In this document: positions 34,688 to 45,669 of the stretch, in pieces | Layout: each line of letters starts with the position of its first letter | Position numbering within the stretch: position 1 is the stretch's first letter | Source of the DNA: Tetradesmus obliquus | Lineage: Eukaryota; Chlorophyta; Chlorophyceae; Sphaeropleales; Scenedesmaceae | Direction: 5' to 3' | Assembly (NCBI GenBank): GCA_030272155.1 | Contig: CP126201.1 | Location: 5,008,501-5,072,500 of the forward strand | DNA length: 64,000 nt | Made by a program: the position numbers and the translations under genes | The notes under the pieces: generated by a model | Database searches by the model: none | Told to the model about the DNA's origin: nothing | Seen by the model: the letters and a program-made list of their open reading frames with translations, nothing else

Positions 34688-37600
34688 ATGTCGAGCTGGC
34701 CAGCTGAACGTATGGTGGCGTTGTTGTCGGTTGTGCTGCTTGCTGGAGCAGCAGCAGCAGCACCACAAGGCACTGCAGCTGAGGCGGGGCTTCCCGCTAT
34801 CCCATCACTCGACCAGTCGCAGCAGGAGCTGGAGGTGTCGGCCTATCCTCTGTCGCAGCTGCCAGGGTGCAATTACACAGGAGGAGACAACTTTGAACTG
34901 CCAGTTGGTGCGTCATGCTGCAGGCCCGCAGCCAGGGTTCGTGGGCTTGGCCAACCATCACACAAACGTTCATGCCCTTGCAAAGTCAGTTGAACAAGAA
35001 GCAGAAACACAGGTTTTCAGCAGCAGCTGCTGCAGCAGTGTTTGCAGACACGCGTCAATCATGCACACTTCCCGCTCTCCACAGCCTGGGGGGGTGGCTG
35101 ACTCTGCTACAGTCCGGCACCCTCAGCCTTGCAGCAGCGCTCCACCTCTGAGACATAATCTGTTCACAGCCAACCTCAAGCAGCAGCGCCCTGCTGCATG
35201 CTCTCAGCACGCCCCTCACCCTCCTGTGCTGCCTGATGCAACATGCGCTGCCCTGCCCGCTGCGCTGCCCCCAGGCCTGCTGGAGGGTGACTGTGCAGTG
35301 GTCGTGGATGCCGTGGCCCCCAACGCTCTTGAGCATCAATGTTTTACCGCACTGCCTGCCTCCGTGCCTGCTTCCCTCTCTCCCCCCCAGGCCTGCTGGA
35401 GGGCGACTGCGCTGTGGTCATGGATGCGGTGGCCCCCGGTGACCCTCAGGTGTTCACCTTCAGCGTGCCCCCGGGCGGGGCCAGCAGCCTGGTGCTGGGC
35501 CTGGCGGTGCAGGGCGGCACAGCGAGCATGTGAGGCGCACGCAAGCGGTTGGCAGTGGAACATACTATAGTATAGAGCTGTGTAAAGGCAGGTGTCTGCC
35601 ATGTTGTGCAGTGTGCATCAAAACAGCAACGGCGGTGCAGGGTTGCACTGCGAGCATGTGAGGCGCCAGCACACGCAGCAGCGGCAGCTGCATGGGCAGT
35701 AGGATGTGTGGAGGGATAGGTAGCGGGATGGCGTGTGCTGCATATGAGGCGTAGGTTGCCGCACAGCAGCAGAGGCAGTGCTGTGATGTGGTGGTGTTGG
35801 CGGTGGTGTAGGCAGCAGAGCGTGCTGTGATGTGGTTTTGAAACTGCCGTTCCAGGCAGATGTGCTGGCAGCTGCTGCAGGATCAATCCACCACAACCAC
35901 ACTGATGCCCCCTACGCACTGTCTGCTGCTGCTGCCGCAGGTCGCTGTGGCTGCCGGGCATGTCTGTGGCTGACCCGCCCGCTGCCGTGCAGAACGAGCT
36001 CTTCAGCAGCCCCGCCAGCAGCGAGGGATGGATCAGCGTGCCACCCAGCCAGCTGGAGGCAGCGCCCAGCCCGGGCAAGTTCCTGCTGAGCGTGACGGCC
36101 TTCAGCGGCAGCCCACGCGTCACTTTGACTGTTACGACGCCCGGCAAAGACCTGCAGGTGGGAGGAGTGGAAGTGCAGAGCCGCAGCGCGCGTAGGTTTG
36201 CTTGCAGGGGTGGACGGGTGCACTGCTGCTGCTAGCTGGCAGGACTGTGTGCCTGTGGTGTAGCTGCAGCTGCAGGCGTGGGCTTTACAGCATTTTGGTG
36301 TAGCTTCATGCAGTTGCGTGGCGCGTGAACATGCGGTGAAGCTGCCTTCCAGCATGCGCCCTGTGACCCCGCTGCTGCTGCCTCTGCTGCTGCCGCCTCT
36401 GCTGCTGCTGCTGCTGCCTGTCCTGCTGCTGCAGCTGGTGGAGCGTGAGGTGGCGCTGCTGCGTGGCGTGACTGAGGCCTGCTGCACAGGAGCTGAGACA
36501 GCAGAGGACAGCCCCTTCTGCGCTGTCATGTGAGCATGCGCAGCCAGCAGCAGCAGCTTGGGCAGAGGGCGTCATGACAGCAAGTGGCACTGCTTTGGCA
36601 TTCATGTCAGCAGCAGCAGCAGCGCCAATGCCACAGTGCTCTGTCTGGATAGTGCAGCGGATGCAGGAGGATGCCTCAGCAGAGGTGGCCGGCAACATTC
36701 ATGGCTGCTTCTAGAGTGGTCAGCATATGTCGAAGCTGCCCATGCCGCACACACCACCTGTCCCACTGCCTGCTGCCTCCTCTGCTCTGAATCCACACTG
36801 TCATGTCTTGCCTTTCTGCCTCCGCATGTCTGTCTGATGCCGTGTGATATCACAACACGCTGCACCACCCGCAGTGCGCCGCAGTCGCTGTCAAACAACC
36901 ACCCCTGGGTGGTAGATCCCTGCCACCTGGCGCCCTCTTCCTGCAACGCTGAGGGCCGCCTGGTGCGCCTGGCGCTGCCTGTGATGGGGCTGGCCTGCAA
37001 GGAGTTCCCGGCCCAGCTGGGTGCGCTGACTGCGCTGCGGCGGCTGGACCTGACAGGCAACAACCTGGAGGGCTTGGACATGGCTGATGTGGCAAAGGTG
37101 CGGGTCAGATGCTTAGGGCATGCGAGGATTATGGCATTGTCAAACCTTCATCTCAAAAGCTGCTTGTTGCTGATGGTTGAGATGGCTTAAGTTGAACAGC
37201 TGGCAGTGCATGCGCAAGCAGCATGTGGCTTTTGCTGCTTGCTGCTGACTGTGCAGTTACTGGATGTGAGGTGCGGCGCAAGTGTGGCTTCTCGTACTTG
37301 ACAGCAGCCCGTCAGCACAGGCATGCATCCAGTAGGCGGCGTGGAGTGGCGGCAGTCTCACAATGCACTGGCAGCCCGCCCAGGCTAGGGCCAGAAGCAC
37401 ATTGCAGCTTTGTGGCACCATAAACAACATCTGCGTTGCCGCCTTCGCTGCTGCTGCTGCTGCTGCTGCCGCAGGTGGTGTCAGGCCTGCCCGACCTGCA
37501 GGAGCTGGCGCTGGGCAGCACACGGCTCAGCGGCAGCCTCAGCTGCGAGCTGCCGCCCAGCCTCAAGGTGGGTGATGACCTGGGGCCAGCACCAACATGG

Positions 37601-40600
37601 GATAGACATGGGGCAACTGTGGAGAGCAATGAGCCACAATGCTGCCACTGGCGTGGGCTCGGTAGCTGGGCCACTTTGTGTACACCAGCAGCTGCTGGTC
37701 TGCGGCTGTCATGTTGGCCTGCCTGCTATGCCTGGCCACGCCGCTGCAACACACGGCAGCTAGGCTGCTTTACTGACAGCAGTAATGTCCCTGGCATGTT
37801 TGAGGCGTTGCTGTGCAGCTGGACTCGCTGCTTTGCTTGCTTCACACCAGCAATACATTGATCTCTGTGTGGCTATCTGCTGCGCCTCCTCCCTCTGCTG
37901 CGCCTGTCCACTCAGGTGCTGGACCTGGCCTACAACCGGCTGCAGGGCAGCCTGCCGGGCTGCCTGCTGAGCCAGCTGGGCGAGCTGTACGTGCCGGGCA
38001 ACGCGCTCAGCGGCAGGCTGCCGGCCCCTGCCGCCACGTCAGCGCTGACCACGCTGTACGCCAACGGGCAGCGCGGCGGCGGCTTGAGTGGTGAGTGGCG
38101 CGGGCCATGCTGTGCTGTGTAGAGGCTGTCTGATCATGGTGCTTATGAACTATCACAAAGCATGCATATGCAATCTGTGGCTCTTGCGGCCACAACTGCA
38201 GCCGCAGCCATTGCTATGCCCTGCATGACGTGCCTGCCGCCGCTGCTGCTGCTGCTGCTGCTGCTGCAGGCAGCATCCCCGTGTCCATTGGCAGCCTGCG
38301 TCGGCTGCAGTTCCTCAACCTGGCCAACAACAAGCTGAGTGGGGCGCTGCCTGGGCTGCCTGCAAGCATGAAGCTGCTCAACATCAGGTGGGCGGCAGCT
38401 GGCATCAAGCGAGGGGGGGGGGGGGGAGGCGCCAATGATGCAGCGCAGCGCCATCTGTTGGGTCCTCTGTGTGTGTCTGATGGTGCTAGGTCATCGCCTG
38501 GAGCGCTGTGCACAGACTGATGAAGCTCCTGCAGGGGCAGGCCAGCCCCAGCATGGCCTGCTGCGCGCCTGACATCCCTAGCACGCTGCTGCATCACCCC
38601 CTGCTGCTGCTGCTGCTGGCTGCTGCTGCTGCTGCTGTGCAGCGGCAACTCCGTGACAGGGCGGCTGGGCAGCCTGCCGTCAGGGCTGTGGCAGCTGGAC
38701 GTGGCCGGCAACGACCTGGCAGGGCCGCTGCCTGGCCTGGCGGGGCTGGGGGGGCTGGAGACGCTGGTGCTGAACAACAACCCGCGCCTGGGGGGGAGCC
38801 TGCCAGGTGGGGGGAGTGAGGGGGAGGAGGGTGGGCAGGCAATCAGTGCAGTGCTGCCGCTGCTGCTGCAAGTTGTGGGGTGTGTATGCTCCCTATGCTG
38901 CGGGTGTGGCATTGGCTGCAGACCTGCTCGGGAGCGCAACCCTCTGCAGTAGACCCTCTGCAGTAGACCCGAGGCATGCGTGCACTGCCCCTCAACACAC
39001 CTACGTGCCGTGCTTCAACCTGCAGCACCACACTGGCGGCTGTCCTGTACGGCATGCTCTAGCGCGGCCAACCCCACTGGCTGCTGACTGCACCCACCTG
39101 CTCTTGTTTGTGTACTTGGCTGCTTGTGTGGCTCTCCTGCCATGCGCAGCGCTGCCGGCGCGGCTGCAGCACCTGGAGGCGGTGGGCTGCGGGCTGGCTG
39201 GCAGCCTGCCCTCCCTGTCTCGCGGCATGACGCGGCTGGACGTGAGCGACAACGCACTGGGCGGCAGCCTGGCTGGGCTGGACGCGACACACATGGAGGT
39301 GCGGCGTGGCTGAGCCGTGGCACATGTTTGTTTTCTGTTGCAGCGTGCACGCCTCGTGATGTTGCAGTGGAGGCTGCAGGCACTCTCTGTGGCAGCCGAA
39401 AAGGTCAGTCCTGCAAGCAGCAGCACAGCGCAGCACTTGCGTATGCCAACCTACTCATCGAACTTCCGCCGTGCTGCTGCTGCTGCCGCAGGTGCTGCGT
39501 GCGTCCAACAACAGCTTCAGTGGGGTGCTGCCTGCCTCCGCCGGCACCTCGCCGCGGCTGTTCCTGCTGGACCTGGCCCGCAACAAGCTGGGCGGCAGCC
39601 TGCCTGCTGCCTGGAGCGGGCCCCGGCTGCAGATGGTCATGCTGCAGGACAACGAACTCACAGGTGGGGGCGGGGGGGGGGGCAGGGATGCTGGCCGTGC
39701 GCCCTGCTGCCTGCTGTGCTTGTTTATGCTAGGAGTGTGTATGAATGCAACAGGCTAAGCTGCGAACAGATGGTGGTGTGTGCGCTAGTTCACCACAGCA
39801 GAGGGGAGTGCTGGTGGAACAGCTGCGGCTTGCAAAGCTGCATGTGTCGAAGCTCTCAAGCAGTTTGATGCAGAGCCAAAAGGAGTTGGCGCACCTGTCT
39901 ACAACAGTGTGCTGCACAAGCACGTGACGGCTTCATATGCTGCATGACGCTCAACGGCTGTTTCTGCCTGCCCCCTGTCCCATGCGGCTGGCCTCACCAT
40001 GCACAGGCACCATCCCTGCGGCGCTGGCCTCGCTGCCCCTGCTGGGCGTGCTGCGGCTGGGCGGCAACAAGCTCACAGGCTCTCTCAGTGCCTTTGCAGC
40101 AGCACTCAACGACCCAGCAGCAGTAGCAGCAGCCAAGGCCCAGGCGCCAGCTGGCAGCAGCAGCAGCAGCAGCACCAAGCCAGGCCTGAGCCGGCTGTTT
40201 GACCTGAATGTGACGTCCAATCAGCTGACGGGGCCTGTGCCTGATCAGCTGGCCTACCTGGGCGTGTTCAACCCTAATATTACTATTCTGGTGCCTGGCA
40301 GTGACGGCGCTGCTGCCATTGCGCCACGCGTGGTGGACCTGAGCGGCAACGCACTGGCGGGGGACTGGCCACGGTGGCTGCTCAAGGCGGTGAGCTGCAG
40401 GGAGGGCAGGCCAGGGGAGCAGTGGGGGCCTGCCGGCAAGGCTTTGCACAGCCGAGCGCAGCTGCAGCAGGCCTGGCAGCATGGCAGGGGGTGACTGCTG
40501 TGTGCATGGCAGGGGGTGACTGCTGTGTGCACAAAGTCGGAACGGCGGCAGTCTAGGTTTGACATCTGTGCATGCGTAAGCGCGTGGGCATTCACGCCGC

Positions 40601-41364
40601 AGCTGTGGCGCGGCATCAGAGCAAGGGCTTGGTGTGACCAAACATACCTTGCCAGTGTTCCATCGTGTGCGCCACTAGACTACTCCTCATGCTGTCCATG
40701 CTTATGTATCTGCCCCGCCCCGTGTGCCTGTCCCCGCCGCCCGTTCCCTTCTCCCCAGGTGCCGGGCACTGTGGGCACCTGCGGCTGCAGTGTGGCTGTG
40801 GACCTGGGCGGCCCCCACATGCGCCTGCCCTGCCCGCCCGAGGGCGCCAGCATTGCAGTGACAGACTTCATGTGGCAGGCGGCAGCGGAGCAGCGCTTCG
40901 CCTGCTGGGCCCAGGGCGGCGCAGGAACAGCAGCAGCAGCAGCAGGCGGAAAGGCTGCTGCTGGGCATCAGGCGCAGCTGCTGGATTACTTGGTGAGCCC
41001 TTCAAACAACAACGGCAATGCGGCTGAGGGTGAAGGTATGGCGCTGGGTGATGGCGGCGGCCAGATCGCCGACAATCAGGCGGCGGCAGCGCAAAGGAAG
41101 GGCGTGATTGCGGGGGCTGTGGTGGGCGTGGTGGTGGGTGGTGCGGCGCTGGCGACGCTGGCCTACTTTGTGGTGTACCGGCGGCTGCTGCAGCCCGCCA
41201 AGGCGACAGCCTTCAGGAAGTTTGAGGACGATGCAGCTGCTGCTGCTGCTGCTGGGCCTGCTGCTAGCGGCGCGATTGACATGCAGGGGCTGCCCAGCGG
41301 GGCTACTGCTGCTGCTAGCGGGCCAGCTGTGTCAGCTGCAGAGGCAGCTGCCAGGCCTCTGTGA
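34688..41364 (+). CDS. LRR2: leucine-rich-repeat type I membrane protein, paralogue of LRR1, 13 exons
   Basis: Exons: 34688-34907, 35391-35529, 35941-36157, 36435-36529, 36875-37097, 37475-37567, 37916-38090, 38270-38387, 38643-38806, 39150-39298, 39492-39663, 40007-40389 and 40759-41364. The total is 2754 nt (917 aa), all phases consistent. A signal peptide ends near residue 25 ([15 protein letters not shown]; the Met at codon 9 is an alternative start). The N-terminal domain (QVFTFSVPPGGASSLVLGLA, FLLSVTAFSGSPRVTLTV) and the Cys linker (TEACCTGAET) match those of LRR1 in order. About 12 plant-type LRRs follow (LRRLDLTGNNLEGL, LQFLNLANNKLSGALPG, MTRLDVSDNALGGSL), then a Cys-rich cap (GTCGCSVAVDLGG), one helix at about 831-856 (GVIAGAVVGVVVGGAALATLA) and a 60-residue tail. 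There is no kinase. Like LRR1 it resembles a receptor-like protein. The shared architecture and orientation point to a local duplication of one ancestral gene. Confidence 0.9.
35266..35668 (+). repeat. LRR2 exon 2 flanked by partial copies of its own two ends
   Basis: The acceptor and first 17 codons of exon 2 (GLLEGDCAVVMDAVAPGD, from 35386) have a diverged copy at 35271-35326 (GLLEGDCAVVVDAVAP). The exon end and donor (35504-35540, gcagggcggcacagcgagca then tgtgagg) have a copy at 35632-35668. The central exon is the only one with both ends. Confidence 0.88.
38241..38269 (+). repeat. CTG tract at the acceptor of LRR2 exon 8
   Basis: Nine CTG units end in the CAG acceptor at 38267-38269. 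Similar tracts precede exons 6, 9 and 11 of this gene. Confidence 0.92.
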
Positions 41365-43236
41365 GGCAGCAGGCATGCAGCCGACAAGGGGCACTCAGGT
41401 GCAAGGCCACGGTACTCAGTGCGGCATGATGCGCAGCGCTGCAACAGCACTGCCCGGTCCTTGCAGTTTGTGGCAGCTTGCGCTGTCATTTGTGGCAGAA
41501 GTCCTGTTTGCACGCCTTATGTAGTACTACTAACGTACTTCTTTGCTGGCAAAGCGTGCTGGTATTGACGTGTGCTGTTTCACCTGCCTGTGCTTTTGTC
41601 CTGGTGCTGTGGTGCAGCCGTGTGTATTGTGACACCCACCAGGCATGCCTGGTTTGTCATTGTGATCATGACATGCCTGGTTTGTCATTGTGATCATGAC
41701 ATGCCTGGTTTGTCATTGTGATCATGACATGCCTGGTTTGTCATTGTGATCATGACATGCTCAATTCAACCTGTCTTCGTGACCAACCAGCTGCTGGCGG
41801 GTGACAATCCAAACCATCAGCATCCCGTGTGCTGCAAGATTGCACAGTCGGGAATCTCGTGCTAGCTTTTAGATGTCTTGTGGTGTAGCCGAAGAAAACA
41901 GGCATGAGTTTGTGCGTAGTGCAGAGCACAATGTGCACAACATGTGTGCATACATGCATGCAGTGCTATGGACTAGTGCGTAGAGTGGGGTTTGGGCTGG
42001 GAGCTTGGTATGGTGTTTCCTAGCAGTACAGCCTACAGGCGGAGGTATTGCGTTGCATACAGCACTTGTTGCACGTCCTGCGCTTGCTTTGAAGTAGCAC
42101 ACGTGCGCATGTGTGCAGCCCTCTGCCTGCAGGCATCAACTGCCAATGATGCTTCCAGCTTGCTGCCCAGCGCGCCGCTGGCCCTTCAGCAGCTTCCCTT
42201 GCGAAGGGTAGCGCTCTGCGTCTAGCGGCTCGAGCAATGGGCCATGCTGTCTCAATTGTCAGCAACATTGATTGCGTGATACTGAGTGAGGTGGCAGCAG
42301 CGCTAGCATGTGGTGATTGCTTGCATGGGGTGGCGCGGTGTCCTGCATGCTAGGCCGCCCATCAGTGATGGCACTTGCAGGCGGCGGTGACGATGAGCAC
42401 ATGTGCAGCGATAGGTGCAGTTGCGGTTCTGGTTGTGGAGCAATCCGTGTGCAGAACATCTTTGGCTGAGCAGCTCTGCCAGAAGTGCTTGAAGGATGGA
42501 AGGGGGCAAGTTGTAGTGCTGGCCCAGTCAGCAGTCACACTATTGATTGATCAGGTGCAGGTCACACGTATACATGCTTGGCACATGGCGTGTTGATTGC
42601 TCGTGTAAGAGGAATCAACTTCCGTACTGCCCGGAACATGCTGTAGTCATTCCTCGGGCTGCATACGAGGGAGTAGAGAGCAGGCATGCGCATGCTGACA
42701 TCAGACAGGCATCTGCCGCTGCAAACGTGGCGAAGTAGCATATTTACGTACTACACGACGATTAGAATTATAATGAAAGCGCAACAGATTTGTCCGCAGC
42801 GTCTCTGCGCCGCCCTAGGCCTTTGAAAGCACTCTGACCAGCAGCTCGTCTTCTGCACACTCAGCAACAACACTCCCCTTGATGTCATGGATACAATTTC
42901 CCATCAACCAGACACAATTACTTGTAGAAGACTTTTTGGAGGCTTCAGTCGGGCTGCACATGCCCGTCCACGTCTCATCTGCTGCAACAGCAGCAGGCCT
43001 GGACCAGGTGGGTCATGATGCCATCAGGCACTGCGCTTTGACACAATTGACACCTACTGCAGTCCCCTGAAGATTGTATAGTGGTTTATAGCATGCATAG
43101 TTTGTGCTTTTGAGTCTGTGGTTGGCATCTGGTGGTTTGTGGCGCCCAGGTGTATGCTGAGCACGCACATGCCAGGCATCCTGCAAGCTGCGCCAAGCAG
43201 CCACAGCAGCTGCTTCGCTTCCTTTTGTATATACAG
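41365..43236. other. Intergenic region between LRR2 and the patatin-like gene
   Basis: Apart from a 28-bp tandem repeat (annotated separately) I see no gene. The 5' exon of the patatin-like gene should lie in the right part, but no frame with clear similarity was found. Confidence 0.4.
41644..41755. repeat. 28-bp tandem repeat, 4 perfect copies
   Basis: The unit atgcctggtttgtcattgtg followed by atcatgac is repeated four times head to tail. It contains the palindromic core TGATCA. There are no spacers, so it is not a CRISPR array; a recent minisatellite is the simple reading. Confidence 0.95.
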
Positions 43237-43581
43237 GATGCATCCTGCAAGACAAGTGGCACCGCAAAGCTGCATCTCAGCTTTGGGCACTAGCCTCAGC
43301 CGCGCCGCGCACCGTTGGCTGTGGTCGGCTTGCGGCAGTAGCGCCGGCAGCGCCAGCAGCAGCTGGAGGAGAGGAAGCAAGTGCTCCTGCAGGCTCTGGA
43401 GCATCACTGTCAGAACAACAACAGCCGAGCACCCTAAAAGACTACACTGAAGCCGGCGCGGATGCAACACATGTAGTGAACACAGAACAGCAGCAGCTCC
43501 GCTCAGGCTCGCCAAACTGGCCATGGGTGCAAGACACAGTCAGCAGCAGCACCGCCAACAGCAGCAGCACAAGCAAACCTG

Positions 43582-43621
<40 letters not shown>

Positions 43622-45624
43622 TGCTGTGGTCAAGCTGCCGCTGCCGTCATTCTGGGAGCTGCCTGCCGCGTGGGACCTGCCCAGGCAGTTGGCTCAGCTG
43701 GCCAGCATGGCCAGCCCAGCTAGCACACCACCACCCACACCCGAGCCAATCAGCAGCAGCAGCAGCAGCAAGGTAGGGACGGGGCGTCAGGCTGGCGGAA
43801 GGCCACATTCACCGTCAACACAGCGACACCTTGCTAGGTCCCTGGCATCAGCGCTGCGCCAGATGCGCCCCAGCAGCAGCAGCAGCAGCAGCAGCAAGAG
43901 TGGTAGCAGTGCCAGAAACAGCAGCAGCAAGAGCGGTGCAGCAACTGCCCTCGATAGCGCAACTCTGGCGGCGGCGCAGCTGCTGCAGCAAGTGCGTGAC
44001 GCAGCATCTGATGCCGCGTGGGAGGCGTTTGTTGAGGGCGTGCAGCTGCAGGCCGCAGATGCGCTGCAGCTGACCACAGTGCAGGCCTCCATCACCGCCA
44101 GCTATGCAGGGGATGACCTGGCACTGCCAGTCGGCGGCAGCCAGGACAGCAGCACAGCAGGTGCTGGTGCGCAGGATGGCAGCACAGCCTCAGCAGCAGA
44201 TGCATATGCAGCTCAGATGGGCATGGCAGGGCGGCACTTGATCACGCACATACCGCCAGTAACGTCCTCACAGGCAAGCAGCATGCATGAGCACCAGAAG
44301 CAACAGCAGCAGCAGCAGCAGAGGCAACAGCATGAAGAGGAACTGGACATTGCTGCAGGATCAGCCCAACACCAAGATGGACAGCAGCAGAGCCAGCAGC
44401 AGCAGCAGGCTGGGATGCAGTACCTGGACCCGCTGGCAAGCATGCGTGACGCAGTGCCTGGGCACACAGCATACGACTTTGCACGGCTGCAGCTGCTTGA
44501 CGCAGACAGGCAGCAGCAGCAGCAGCAACATCGCTCTGTGGCAGCGGGCAATGGTGCAACATCCCACGGCAGCAACAAGGCGAGCAACAGCAAGTCCAGC
44601 CTACCCACCAATCAGGCAATCAGCAACGGCAGCGAGCACAACAGCCCTGTACAGGATGCAGCACAAAGCACAATCAACAACGGCACCAGCAGCAGGCCTG
44701 CAGGGCAGCCGCAAGCAGCCCCCCTCATCAGCCCGCTGGTCACCTACGCATCCCTCAACAGCATAGGCAACGTGCATGAGCCCAGCGAAGGGATTGCGAC
44801 CCAGCAGCTGCCGCCTGCACCCAGCAGCAGCGGCAGTGGCAGCAGCAGTGCCGCCGCTACTGCCGCGGCCTTCCCCAAGTACGAGTACCTGGTGTTTGGG
44901 GGCGGCGGCGCGCGCTGCTTTGGGTATGCTGGCGCGCTGCATGCGCTGCGGCAGCTGGGGCTGCTGGGTCGGCTGCGGGGGGTCAGCGGCAGCAGTGGCG
45001 GCGCGGTGTACGCGCTGCTGGCGGCGCTGCGCTTCAGGTGCGGGCAAAGGGGTGGTGGGTGATATGTGCTGGGTGAAGCTGGCGGGTGGCATGCCTTCAT
45101 GTATGCAGTGCTTCGGTGTGGGGCTGGCAGCCACTGTATCAGTGCAGGTATGGGCCGCTGTTGCGCAGTGCGGTTGCATGGCAGCTTGCAGGATTTGCCT
45201 TGGTCAAGGGTTCAGCAGTCGTTGGTGGCATGGGGTAGCGCTTTGGCGGCACTGCTGGCTGGAGTTTCAGAGGGAGGCGCGTCGTGACTGTACTGTTCTG
45301 CCCCTGCTGCTGCTGCTGCTGCTGCAGTGTGCCTGAGGTGCAGGCTGCCATGGGCACACTGCCGGAGACAGAGACGCTGAGCTGGCTGCGGCTCAACAGC
45401 AGGTGGGGCTGTTGTGGGAGGGCGCGAGGCTGCTGTGCAGCACTGGTCATCACAGCAGCCGGGTCCAGTTCACATAGTGCAGCTGTCGCAGGATTTTGTC
45501 TTAGAGCGGTGCTGCTGATAGTGACTGGCTGCCACAGCAGCGCGGCGCTAGCTTTTCCAGTTGACATAGAACAGTGGTCGCAGGGGCTTTGTCTTGGAGT
45601 GATGCTGATGGTAGTCATTGGTGT

Positions 45625-45669
<45 letters not shown>

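Noticed and set aside
41644..41755. CRISPR array
   Set aside because: The repeats are directly abutting without spacers and the genome is eukaryotic.
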